DNA of 64,000 nucleotides from an uncultured Spirochaetales bacterium (GTDB lineage Bacteria; UBP6; UBA1177). Numbering within the stretch: the first letter of the stretch is position 1; every line of letters starts with the position of its first letter. The position numbers and the translations under genes were made by a program. The notes beneath the pieces are model-generated. The model worked only from the letters and a program-made list of their open reading frames with translations. It was not told the DNA's origin and made no database searches. Below are positions 27,717 through 36,073 of the stretch, one piece after another. The DNA lies in the NCBI GenBank assembly GCA_902774115.1, contig CACYHH010000007.1, forward strand, positions 25,543 to 89,542, read 5' to 3'.

Positions 27717-28958
27717 TCAACTAATTACAGATTTAAAAATCAAAACTGAATTCTGTCCGCCGAAACCGAATGAATCGGTCATGACGCATTTTACTTCAGC
27801 TTTCCGCGCCAACTTCGGAACATAGTCCAGATCACATTCAGGATCAGGCGTTTCAAGGTTTATTGTCGGCGGGATAACGCCTTCAGCCATCACAGAAACC
27901 GCTGCGACCGCTTCAAGTGCCGCAGCAGCGCCGAGAGCGTGCCCGAGCATCGATTTTATTGAAATGACAGGCGTTTTATAAGCTTTTTCGCCGAAAACCG
28001 CTTTTATTGCCTTTGTTTCGATCGGGTCATTCGCCAAAGTTCCCGTTCCGTGAGCAACGACTAAATCGACTTCCGAAGCATCCGTTCCAGAATCAAGAAG
28101 CGCAAGCCGCATCGCAGTTTCAGCACCTTTTGCATCGGGATCTGGCGAAGTTATGTGGTAAGCGTCGGCCGAACTTCCGGTCCCAGAGACTTCTGCATAA
28201 ATTTTTGCGTTTCTTTTGAGAGCGTGCTCGAAAGATTCTAAAATCACGATTCCGCTCCCCTCGCCCAGAACAAATCCGTCGCGCTCCTTGTCAAAAGGTC
28301 GTGAAGCCTTTTCCGGCTCGTCGTTTCGTTTTGAAAGGGCTTGCATCGATGAAAAAGCGGCAAGGACAAGCGGATTTATCGGCGCTTCGCTTCCGCCGCA
28401 GATAATTATGTCGGCATTTCCTCTCTGAATGAGTCTTGCCGCAGCAGCAATCGCATGCGAAGCAGAAGCGCAGGCAGTCGAAACCGTTTCGCACACCCCT
28501 CTCGCACCGAAAAGGATCGAAAGATTTCCAGCCGCCATATTTGGGATGCACATCGGCACACCAAAAGGCGAAACCCGCCTTGGACCTCGTTCGAGCAGGA
28601 TCTTGTGCTGCTCTAAGATCGTTGAAATCCCGCCGAAACCGACCCCTAAAACAACTCCGAAACGGCTTTTGTCGAGTTTTTCCAAATCGATTTTTGAATC
28701 AAGAAGCGCGTCTTTCGCCGCGACCGCCGCAAACTGCGTGAAACGGTCCATTTTCCGCGTTTCGTTTTTCGGAAAATATAAACTTGCATCGAAATCTTTG
28801 ATTTCAGCGGCGATTTTTGTCTTGAAATCCGATGTGTCGAAAGAAGAAATCAGCGAGACTGCCGATTTTCCGGCAACGAGGCTCTCAAAAAACGCGCACC
28901 TCCCGATACCGAAAGGTGTTACGCATCCAAGGCCGGTGACAGCGACTCTTTTAAGCAT
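27717..28958 (-). CDS. fabF: 3-oxoacyl-[acyl-carrier-protein] synthase II
   Basis: A 413-residue condensing enzyme of fatty-acid elongation. The catalytic triad is visible: Cys in VSTACASASHAI, His in VAHGTGTLANDP and His in SMLGHALGAA. C-terminal SFGFGGQN is typical. The start follows acpP by 3 bases. Last gene of fabD-acpP-fabF; fabG and fabH are not in the cluster. Confidence 0.95.
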   Translation of the reverse strand: MLKRVAVTGLGCVTPFGIGRCAFFESLVAGKSAVSLISSFDTSDFKTKIAAEIKDFDASLYFPKNETRKMDRFTQFAAVAAKDALLDSKIDLEKLDKSRFGVVLGVGFGGISTILEQHKILLERGPRRVSPFGVPMCIPNMAAGNLSILFGARGVCETVSTACASASHAIAAAARLIQRGNADIIICGGSEAPINPLVLAAFSSMQALSKRNDEPEKASRPFDKERDGFVLGEGSGIVILESFEHALKRNAKIYAEVSGTGSSADAYHITSPDPDAKGAETAMRLALLDSGTDASEVDLVVAHGTGTLANDPIETKAIKAVFGEKAYKTPVISIKSMLGHALGAAAALEAVAAVSVMAEGVIPPTINLETPDPECDLDYVPKLARKAEVKCVMTDSFGFGGQNSVLIFKSVIS

Positions 28959-28961
28959 GAA

Positions 28962-29195
28962 CTAAGACTCTTTTACCGATTTGATATAGTTCGCAAGATC
29001 GCCCAAGTTATGGAATTCAGGAAGTTTTTCATCAGGGATCTCGATTTCGAAGGCATCTTCGATCTTCATAATGATCTCAACTACATCCAGAGAATCGATC
29101 TTCATGTCCTTCAGTGAAGTTTCAGGAGTGATCTGAACACTTTCGTCAAGAGCGAGATGACTTTTGACGATGTCTGCGATTTTTTCTAAATACAT
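28962..29195 (-). CDS. acpP: Acyl carrier protein
   Basis: A 77-residue acidic helical protein carrying growing acyl chains on phosphopantetheine attached to the Ser of IDSLDVVEI. Length and charge are normal. Located between fabD and fabF, whose products act on it. Confidence 0.95.
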   Translation of the reverse strand: MYLEKIADIVKSHLALDESVQITPETSLKDMKIDSLDVVEIIMKIEDAFEIEIPDEKLPEFHNLGDLANYIKSVKES

Positions 29196-29204
29196 AACTT
29201 TCTC

Positions 29205-30149
29205 CTATGATTCCAAGTTCTTAAATGTTTCCATATTTTCGACGTTCCGGATCCTGACTTCCTTATCCATCGCGGCTGCGGTCTTTCTGACAAGGCCTGA
29301 AAGCGATGTTCCGGGGCCGATCTCAACAAAATCGGTGACTCCGTTCGCGATCATGAATTCGACAGACGGCTTCCAGAGAACCGTGCTGTAAAACTGCTTT
29401 ATGAGTGCAGGTTTCACTTCGGAAATATCGGTGTAAGGCAGACCCGTGACATTCGAAACAACGGTTTTATTAAGCTCAAATACACTGTAATTATTGAGTA
29501 TTTTTTCAAATTCTTTTGAAGCCTCGCGAAGCAGCGACGTGTGGAAAGGAGCGCTCACAGGAAGGAAAAGCGCTTTTATCCTTGTTTTTGCGTTTTTCTT
29601 TATAAAATCGACAGCCGCTTGGACTGCTTCGATATTTCCCGAAACAACGACCTGCGAGGGAGAATTGAAATTTGAAATCTCAACAACCCCAAGACCTTTT
29701 ATTTCCTTAATAAATTCAGCAACTTCGTCGTAAGAAAGCCCTACAACCGGAGCCATCGCCCCGACACCTTCGGGAACCGCTTCCTGCATTATTCTGCCGC
29801 GCTCTTTCGCGATAACGACTGCATCTGCAAAATCAAGAGCGCCTGCATGGACAAGAGCGGTATATTCACCAAGACTAAGTCCCGCCGCAAAATCGCACGA
29901 AAGCCCGGTTTCCTGCGAAATAACCTTGAGTATCGCCGTCGAAACGGTGAGAAGCGCAGGCTGCGTCACTTCAGTCCGCATCAAGTCTTCTGCAGTTCCA
30001 TCCATCACGGTTTTAAGCAGATCAAATCCGAGCCTTTCTGACGCCTCTTCAAAAACTTCTGAAAATACAGGAAATCTCTCAACAAAATCGCGCCCCATTC
30101 CGACATATTGCGCCCCCTGACCGGGGAAAATGAAAGCTCTTTTAGCCAT
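29205..30149 (-). CDS. fabD: Malonyl-CoA:ACP transacylase
   Basis: A 314-residue enzyme that loads malonate onto ACP. FPGQGAQYVGMG near the start, nucleophile Ser in GLSLGEYTAL, His in VSAPFHTSLL, and a C-terminal IGPGTSLSGL are family hallmarks. First gene of the fab operon. Confidence 0.95.
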   Translation of the reverse strand: MAKRAFIFPGQGAQYVGMGRDFVERFPVFSEVFEEASERLGFDLLKTVMDGTAEDLMRTEVTQPALLTVSTAILKVISQETGLSCDFAAGLSLGEYTALVHAGALDFADAVVIAKERGRIMQEAVPEGVGAMAPVVGLSYDEVAEFIKEIKGLGVVEISNFNSPSQVVVSGNIEAVQAAVDFIKKNAKTRIKALFLPVSAPFHTSLLREASKEFEKILNNYSVFELNKTVVSNVTGLPYTDISEVKPALIKQFYSTVLWKPSVEFMIANGVTDFVEIGPGTSLSGLVRKTAAAMDKEVRIRNVENMETFKNLES

Positions 30150-30180
30150 ATCACCTCAAAAACCGCATTCCGGCGCTTTT

Positions 30181-30207
30181 TTATTAAAAATAGTGTGCTT
30201 TTGTCAA
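30181..30207 (-). promoter_or_regulatory. Candidate promoter for fabD-acpP-fabF
   Basis: Minus strand: perfect TTGACA (30202-30207) followed by AT-rich TAATAA (30181-30186, 15-base spacer) or ATAAAA (17-base spacer). The -35 is strong, the -10 ambiguous. No FapR-like operator was recognised. Confidence 0.42.
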
Positions 30208-30339
30208 GAATTTGCCGCTACACGGCGGATATATTCTGTTGCAGAGAGTATTGAGAAGTGAGGTTTCAGAAAAATCGAATAATTTTAAGGAAATTTAAGA
30301 AAAAGGCAAGAGATTTAAAATTATGGAGATTACCGCAAA

Positions 30340-30391
30340 AAGTGGAAGTAAAATACCACAAATAATGGAAGTAAAACACCGCAAATAATAG
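30340..30391. repeat. 23-base imperfect tandem repeat
   Basis: About two and a half copies of a unit like AATGGAAGTAAAACACCGCAAAT, with a partial copy before it (ACCGCAAAA). It sits in the 453-base gap between fabD and the next gene, just upstream of a gene relic. No function is evident. Confidence 0.55.
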
Positions 30392-30411
30392 AACTTTACA
30401 AAACAAGCAAG

Positions 30412-30576
30412 TGAAATTATTGCATTAAAAAAGATTTGATAAAAGAGCGGAATAAAGAGGAAAAACAGGTTCCCATCAGGCTTCCTGATCTGAAATTAGT
30501 GATTACAGGAACAAAATACGGTTACAGAAGAGAAGACGGAGTTTTTGTTATTCCGGCAGGTTGTCTGAAAGATTAA
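30412..30576 (+). pseudogene. C-terminal relic of a DUF4143-type AAA ATPase
   Basis: An open frame without a start ends in ITGTKYGYRREDGVFVIPAG then CLKD and a stop. This resembles the conserved C-terminus of bacterial ATPases of the AAA/DUF4143 group. Only about 53 residues remain and the frame is closed by a stop just upstream. It is probably debris of a lost mobile or accessory gene. Apart from this relic, the 23-base repeats and the fabD promoter, nothing is recognisable between 30150 and 30602. Confidence 0.5.
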
Positions 30577-30602
30577 AAATCACGAAAAAGCAATATAAAG
30601 CG

Positions 30603-31439
30603 CTATTCCGCGCTGACTATGACTATCCGGCCTTCGCTGAAGCACTCTTTTTTGAGTTCAGCCCTTATTTTTTCGGCATCGCTGTTTTTTATGACGATTT
30701 TCGATTCGGTGATTTTGAATGCGTTTACAGAAAGTGTTTCGCTGGAAAGTCCCTCTCTTTCAATAATATAATCGGCTTTCTTTTTGGCGAAAAAAACGGA
30801 TGAGGGGCTTTTTCTGCCGTTTCCGGCTGTCGAAATGTCGTAAATTTTTTCACCTTTTTCATCCACGACTGAAATCAGAAGCGCGGGCTCGATCTTTTTC
30901 ACGTTTATGAGAAGGACAGACTTCGTTTTCGCGCTCTCGTCAGAAGCGGCCTCACCCTTTTCTTCCGCTGGAATAGCCCCTTCCCTCACCGCTTCGGTAA
31001 TTTTTCTGATGAATCCCGAAACATCAACTTTGTATGTCACGTCGACTGATGAATTCGAGTAGAATCTTTCGTAGGTGACTTCCCTGAAATCGGCCGCGTT
31101 CACAAGCCGCTCGACAAAATCGGGCTGGTTTTTCTCGTCGAAATAAGCTTTGACCGTGGTTTTGCCCGAAAGAACGAGCGAAGAAAGGATCTTCACCGTT
31201 TTCAGCCGCGCGTTGGCCTGAGCCGCCTTTTCCGCAGTGATTCTCGCCGAATTGAGGTTCGTGACATTAGTCTCGGGAATACCGTTCCCGGTTATAGTCA
31301 ACTCGAACGAGGAATAGTTCAAAGTTCCGTCAGTCACCTTTTTAACAAACTGGAAATCTTCCGGCTTTTCAGCGGCCCAAAGTGAAAAAAAGGAGAAAAA
31401 AACAAGGAAAAAAAGGACTTTTTTTAAATATTTTTTCAA
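30603..31439 (-). CDS. Exported LPP20/FlgT-like protein, TTG start
   Basis: About 279 residues: Lys-rich signal peptide (KKYLKKVLFFLVFFSFFSLWA), then SSFELTITGNGIPETN and an Ala-rich helix (SARITAEKAAQANARLKTV), as in LPP20/FlgT N-terminal domains and the proteins at 22019 and 23313. C-terminal half unassigned. The start is chosen at TTG (31439): AGGAGG lies 5 bases upstream and the signal peptide then begins normally, whereas the ATG 12 codons earlier gives an unlikely N-terminus. Function unknown. Confidence 0.7.
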   Translation of the reverse strand: MKKYLKKVLFFLVFFSFFSLWAAEKPEDFQFVKKVTDGTLNYSSFELTITGNGIPETNVTNLNSARITAEKAAQANARLKTVKILSSLVLSGKTTVKAYFDEKNQPDFVERLVNAADFREVTYERFYSNSSVDVTYKVDVSGFIRKITEAVREGAIPAEEKGEAASDESAKTKSVLLINVKKIEPALLISVVDEKGEKIYDISTAGNGRKSPSSVFFAKKKADYIIEREGLSSETLSVNAFKITESKIVIKNSDAEKIRAELKKECFSEGRIVIVSAE

Positions 31440-31484
31440 TCGATCCTCCTGCTTACCGGAACAACACAAGCGCATTTGCGGGAC

Positions 31485-31512
31485 ATTATTCCCTGTAATT
31501 TATGAATTGCAA
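31485..31512 (-). promoter_or_regulatory. Candidate promoter for the TTG-start exported protein
   Basis: Minus strand: TTGCAA (31507-31512), 16-base spacer, AATAAT (31485-31490), 46 bases before the start codon. Confidence 0.42.
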
Positions 31513-31679
31513 GATTACTGTCAAAAAACCGCAGGGTCTATTGCATAAATTTATCAATAAAATACTGCACTTGTCGATTTTTAAAAAATTATCTTGCATT
31601 TTTTATGAAAAGAGCAGAATAGCTCTCGCTGCGTTCGGCACATTCCTATTAAAAATCAAACAATTTCAGGAGGTTATCC

Positions 31680-32897
31680 ATGAAAGAAGAATTGCATTCC
31701 CTCGAGGATGAGGTCCCGCTTGGCTCAGGCCGGTCGAATTCCGTTCCGTTTTATTCCGTTCCCCTTGTCTCTGAGGGCGAGGAAGTTCTTTCCGATTTTC
31801 AGAAAAAATTTTTCCCGGGCTCGACAAAAGCTGACTGGGACAGCTGGCTTTGGCAGATCAAAAACTCGATCACCGATGCCGGAACTCTTTCAAAAATGTT
31901 CGATCTGACAGAGGACGAACTTGCGGCGATGAAGGAGATTTCGCTTCCCTTCAGGATCACACCCTACTACGCCTCGCTGCTTTACGGCCGCGATCCGGAG
32001 TATCCGCTGAGAAAGACCATGATCCCGCGGACATCCGAACTTATAAGGAGCTTCGGTGAAGCAGCCGACCCTCTTTCGGAGGAATCGATGTCGCCGGTCC
32101 CGAACCTTGTCCACCGCTATCCCGACAGAGTCCTTTTTCTGGCGACCGAATTCTGCAGCTCATACTGCCGCTACTGCACAAGGCACAGAGTCGTAGGAAA
32201 CAAAAACGAACTTCACAGATTCAACTCGAAGTGCTGGGACGAATCGATCGACTACATCGCAAGGCACACCGAAGTGCGCGATGTCCTGATTTCAGGCGGC
32301 GATCCGCTCACCATGCCCGACGCAAAGATCGACTATCTTCTTTCAAGGATCAGGGCTATCCCTCATGTAGAAATAATCAGGCTCGGAACAAAAGTCCCCG
32401 CCGTCCTTCCGCAGAGGATCACACCTAAACTCCTGAGAATACTCAAAAAATACCATCCTCTTATGATAAGCATCCACTTCACCCACCCGGACGAACTCAC
32501 GCCGGAAAGCTCTGCTGCATGCTCGAGACTTGCCGATGCGGGGATCCCTCTCGGCAGCCAGACAGTCCTTCTCAAAGGGGTGAACAACGATGCAAAAGTT
32601 ATGACAGAACTCTTCCTCAAGCTCCTTATGGCAAGAGTCAGACCTTACTATCTCTACCAGTGCGACCCGGTCATCGGCTCGGCCCACTTCAGGACAAGTG
32701 TCGATGAGGGACTCGACATGATCAGGCAGATCCGCGGATTCACGAGCGGCTACGCTGTTCCCCACTATGTCATAGACGCTCCCGGCGGAGGAGGAAAGAT
32801 CCCCCTCATCCCGAAATATTTTCAGGGAGAAGACGATGATTACGTCTACCTGAAGAATTTCGAAGGCAAAGACTACAAATACCCCAAACATTCATAA
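31680..32897 (+). CDS. kamA: Lysine 2,3-aminomutase (KamA-family radical SAM, PLP enzyme)
   Basis: A 405-residue enzyme expected to convert L-lysine to L-beta-lysine. Radical-SAM cluster cysteines are Cys159, Cys163 and Cys166 (CSSYCRYC). PLP-binding Lys373 lies in DAPGGGGKIPL. Asp329 (QCDP) and Asp366 correspond to the two aspartates that hold the lysine epsilon-amino group in the clostridial enzyme; the glutamate-specific relatives differ there, so lysine is the likely substrate. AGGAGGT precedes the ATG. The downstream ATP-grasp gene starts 12 bases after it; no beta-lysine acetyltransferase (ablB) or lysine-fermentation genes are nearby. Confidence 0.9.
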   Translation: MKEELHSLEDEVPLGSGRSNSVPFYSVPLVSEGEEVLSDFQKKFFPGSTKADWDSWLWQIKNSITDAGTLSKMFDLTEDELAAMKEISLPFRITPYYASLLYGRDPEYPLRKTMIPRTSELIRSFGEAADPLSEESMSPVPNLVHRYPDRVLFLATEFCSSYCRYCTRHRVVGNKNELHRFNSKCWDESIDYIARHTEVRDVLISGGDPLTMPDAKIDYLLSRIRAIPHVEIIRLGTKVPAVLPQRITPKLLRILKKYHPLMISIHFTHPDELTPESSAACSRLADAGIPLGSQTVLLKGVNNDAKVMTELFLKLLMARVRPYYLYQCDPVIGSAHFRTSVDEGLDMIRQIRGFTSGYAVPHYVIDAPGGGGKIPLIPKYFQGEDDDYVYLKNFEGKDYKYPKHS

Positions 32898-32909
32898 GGG
32901 AGGTAAAAA

Positions 32910-33887
32910 ATGAGAATAGGTTTCACATACGATCTGCAGGACGACTATATAAAAGCGGGATTTTCACTTGAGGAAGCCGCTGAATTCGACGTTGCGGAAA
33001 CGATAGACGGGATAGAAGATTCACTTAAGAAGCTCGGCTACGAAGTTGACAGGATAGGAAACGTAAAATCGCTTGTCAGTCGTGTCGCGGCAGGCGAAAG
33101 ATGGGATCTCGTATTCAACATCGCAGAGGGAGTCAACGGTTTCGGAAGAGAGGCGGAGGTCCCCGCAGTTCTCGAAGCATACGGCATCCCGTTCGTTTTT
33201 TCCGACCCGATGGTCCTCTCCCTTGCTCTCCACAAAGGGATGGCTAAGAGGATCGTCCGCGATGCCGGGATAGCGACACCCGACTTTCAGATCGTCTATT
33301 CGCCGGAAGATATCGACAAGGTAAAGATCGACTTTCCCCTCTTTGCAAAGCCGCTTTCCGAGGGAACAGGCAAAGGGATAGGAGCAAAATCGATAATAGG
33401 CAGCCGCAGAGAGCTGGTCGAAAACGTCACGGCACTCCTTCAAGAACACGGGCAGCCGGTGCTTGTCGAAAAATTCCTCCCCGGAAGAGAGTTCACAGTC
33501 GGGATCACAGGGACGGGAAAAGATGCCAAAGCGGTCGGCGTTATCGAGATCAACTTCCTGGAAGATGCCGAGAGCAAAGCTTACGGGCTTGTCAACAAAA
33601 AGCACTATCAGTCGCTGATGCGCTACACTGTCCCCGAACATGAGATCGCGGAAAAGTGCATCGAAACGGCCCTTGCAGCGTGGAAAGTCCTTGAATGCCG
33701 CGACGGCGGAAGAATAGATCTCCGCTGCAACGAAGCAGGGATCCCCGAGTTTATCGAAGTAAATCCGCTGGCGGGACTCAACCCCTCCGATTCAGATCTC
33801 CCGATCCTCGGCAGGATGAACGGCGTCTCATACGACGAAATCATCGCCAGGATAATGAAAAGCGCAGAAAAGAGGATCTCCGGCTGA
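32910..33887 (+). CDS. D-Ala-D-Ala ligase-like ATP-grasp enzyme
   Basis: A 325-residue ATP-grasp ligase. N-terminal domain MRIGFTYDL with VFNIAEGVNGFGREAEVPA is Ddl-like; ATP-binding parts include PLFAKPLSEGTGKGIGAKS and VLVEKFLPGREFTVGI; the metal site is in FIEVNPLAGLNP. The usual Ddl substrate loop is not clearly kept. It forms an operon with lysine 2,3-aminomutase (AGGGAGGT before its ATG), so I infer that it activates a carboxylate for coupling to or from beta-lysine. A housekeeping role in peptidoglycan synthesis is the alternative, but no mur genes are near. Confidence 0.8.
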   Translation: MRIGFTYDLQDDYIKAGFSLEEAAEFDVAETIDGIEDSLKKLGYEVDRIGNVKSLVSRVAAGERWDLVFNIAEGVNGFGREAEVPAVLEAYGIPFVFSDPMVLSLALHKGMAKRIVRDAGIATPDFQIVYSPEDIDKVKIDFPLFAKPLSEGTGKGIGAKSIIGSRRELVENVTALLQEHGQPVLVEKFLPGREFTVGITGTGKDAKAVGVIEINFLEDAESKAYGLVNKKHYQSLMRYTVPEHEIAEKCIETALAAWKVLECRDGGRIDLRCNEAGIPEFIEVNPLAGLNPSDSDLPILGRMNGVSYDEIIARIMKSAEKRISG

Positions 33888-34013
33888 AGCGCCTGATTTA
33901 TACAAAAACCGCGTATCGTTTTGTTTTTATTCACGAATCCGTAACTCTTCCCTGACCTTCTCCCGCCTGAAAAATAAATTTTCAAAATTCTTCTGATAAA
34001 AATAAAAGAAAAA

Positions 34014-34042
34014 TGGAACTTTCTGAAAAAATTTCCTATAGT
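34014..34042 (+). promoter_or_regulatory. Candidate promoter for ptb-buk
   Basis: TGGAAC (34014-34019), 17-base spacer, TATAGT (34037-34042), 39 bases before the ptb start. The -35 is weak, the -10 good. The upstream intergenic stretch 33888-34081 is AT-rich. Confidence 0.38.
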
Positions 34043-34081
34043 GTGACGGTTTTTGATTATTAACAATCTTCGGAGGGAAAA

Positions 34082-34981
34082 ATGGAATTCAAATCGATCA
34101 AAGAGTTTATCGCTATGGCAAAAGGACATGAAACCAGAAGGATCGCTGTTGCAGCTGCGGAAGACGAGCCGGTACTTGCGGCTATCAAAGATGCGATGGG
34201 CGAAGGAATCGTAATTCCTGTTCTTGTTGGTCACGAAGAAAAAATCAGAGAGATCGCGGCAAAAATCGGTCTTAACCTTGACGGGATCAAAATCATCCAC
34301 GAGCCGAAACCGAAAGTTGCCTGCCAGAGAGCCGTAAAGGTCATCAAAGACGGTGAAGCTGAAATCCTTATGAAAGGTCTCGTTCCGACGGCAGACCTGC
34401 TCAGAGCCGTGCTTGACAAGGAAAACGGACTCAGAAAAGGGAGCACGATCAGCCATATCGCATTTTTCGAAACTCCTTACTACCACAAACTCGTTGTCGT
34501 CACCGACGCAGCAATGAACATCGCGCCTGAGTTCAAAGAGAAAGTCGCTATCGTAAACAACGCGGTCGAAGCATGCCACAGAGTCGGCATCGAAAACCCG
34601 AAAGTCGCAGTTCTCGCGGCTGTTGAAGTTGTCAACGAGAAGATGGAACCCACGGTTCACGCTGCAATGCTCACGATGATGAACAGACGCGGACAGATCC
34701 CCGGCTGCATCGTTGACGGTCCTTTTGCAATAGACAACGCAATTTCGAAAGAAGCCTGCGCTCACAAGAAAATCGTTACAGAAGTCGGCGGAGACGCTGA
34801 TATTCTTATGTGCCCCGATATCGAAGCTGCTAATATCCTCTACAAATCGATGAACTTCCTTGGCGGAGCTCATTCGGCGGCTGTAATCATGGGAGCAAGC
34901 GTTCCGATAGTTCTTACAAGCAGAGCTGATTCCGAAGAATCGAAACTTTATTCAATCGCACTCGCTGCGGCAATGAAATAG
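34082..34981 (+). CDS. ptb: Phosphate butyryltransferase
   Basis: A 299-residue enzyme interconverting butyryl-CoA and butyryl phosphate. MKGLVPTADLLRAVLDKENG, LVVVTDAAMNIAPEFKEK and GPFAIDNAIS are typical of the Ptb branch of the phosphotransacetylase family. CGGAGGG precedes the ATG. With buk it forms the terminal, ATP-yielding steps of butyrate fermentation; branched-chain acyl groups are possible too. Confidence 0.93.
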   Translation: MEFKSIKEFIAMAKGHETRRIAVAAAEDEPVLAAIKDAMGEGIVIPVLVGHEEKIREIAAKIGLNLDGIKIIHEPKPKVACQRAVKVIKDGEAEILMKGLVPTADLLRAVLDKENGLRKGSTISHIAFFETPYYHKLVVVTDAAMNIAPEFKEKVAIVNNAVEACHRVGIENPKVAVLAAVEVVNEKMEPTVHAAMLTMMNRRGQIPGCIVDGPFAIDNAISKEACAHKKIVTEVGGDADILMCPDIEAANILYKSMNFLGGAHSAAVIMGASVPIVLTSRADSEESKLYSIALAAAMK

Positions 34982-34990
34982 GAGAAAATC

Positions 34991-36073
34991 ATGAAAATAT
35001 TGGCAATCAACCCCGGATCAACTTCCACGAAAGTAGCAGTTTACGAAGATACTAAAGAGATTTTGACTGTAAATATCAAACATGATGTAGAGGAACTGGC
35101 TGGTTTTACCTGTGTTTTCGATCAATATGACTTCAGAAAGAATATCGTTCTCAAAAAACTTGAGGAAGAAGGGATCGATGTCGCATCCCTTGACGTAATC
35201 GCAGGCAGAGGCGGTCTCCACAAACCTATTCTCGGCGGCGTTTACGAAATCAATCCGCTTATGATCGACGATATCAAACATCCTAAAATCGGCGAGCATG
35301 TCTGCAACCTCGGTGCTCCTATCGCTTACGAAATCGCGAAAGAGGCGTCGAAACTCAGCGGAAAAAATGTAAAAGCGTACACAGTAGACACTTCTGTTGT
35401 CGATGAAATGGAGCCCATCGCAAAATTCTCGGGAATGCCGGAAATTGAAAGACGCAGCATTTTCCACGCACTCAACCAGAAGGCAGTTGCAAGAAGATAT
35501 GCCCGCGAAAGAGGCAAAAAATATGAAGATCTGAACTACATTGTCGCTCACATGGGCGGCGGAATCTCGATCGGCGCACACAGAAACGGCAGAGTTATCG
35601 ATGTCAACAACGCGCTCAACGGCGAAGGTCCCTTCACTCCTGAAAGAAGCGGCGGCGTTCCGGTAGGGCAGCTTGTAAACATGTGCTTCAGCGGCGAATA
35701 CACGAAAGCTGAAATCATGAAGAAAATCAAAGGAAACGGCGGTCTTGTCGCTTACCTCGGCACGAACAGTGCTTATGAAGTCGAGCAGCGCGTCAAATCT
35801 GGCGACAAGGAATGGGAACTTGTTTACAGAGCTATGGCTTATCAGGTCGCAAAAGGAATCGGCGCACTCGCTGCGGCTCTTGACGGCAAAGTTGACGTCA
35901 TCATCCTCACAGGCGGAATCGCTTACGACAAAATGTTCGTCGGCTGGATCAAAGAGAAAGTTTCATTCATCGCTGATGTCGAAGTTTTCCCCGGCGAAGA
36001 CGAAATGAAAGCTCTCGCAGAAGGCTGCTACTACGGAATCAAAGGAGAGATCCCGGTTCACGTCTATGAATAA
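34991..36073 (+). CDS. buk: Butyrate kinase
   Basis: A 360-residue ASKHA-fold acyl kinase making ATP from butyryl phosphate. Motifs: ILAINPGSTSTKVAVYED, MGGGISIGAHRNGRVID, GPFTPERSGGVP and ILTGGIAYD. The start follows ptb by 9 bases with TAGGAGAAAATC. The 3' end overlaps the next gene by 8 bases. Confidence 0.95.
   Translation: MKILAINPGSTSTKVAVYEDTKEILTVNIKHDVEELAGFTCVFDQYDFRKNIVLKKLEEEGIDVASLDVIAGRGGLHKPILGGVYEINPLMIDDIKHPKIGEHVCNLGAPIAYEIAKEASKLSGKNVKAYTVDTSVVDEMEPIAKFSGMPEIERRSIFHALNQKAVARRYARERGKKYEDLNYIVAHMGGGISIGAHRNGRVIDVNNALNGEGPFTPERSGGVPVGQLVNMCFSGEYTKAEIMKKIKGNGGLVAYLGTNSAYEVEQRVKSGDKEWELVYRAMAYQVAKGIGALAAALDGKVDVIILTGGIAYDKMFVGWIKEKVSFIADVEVFPGEDEMKALAEGCYYGIKGEIPVHVYE

Noticed and set aside
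33623..34873. Leftward open frame of 416 codons over ptb
   Set aside because: Shadow of ptb and the end of the ATP-grasp gene; both real genes have strong motifs and Shine-Dalgarno sites.
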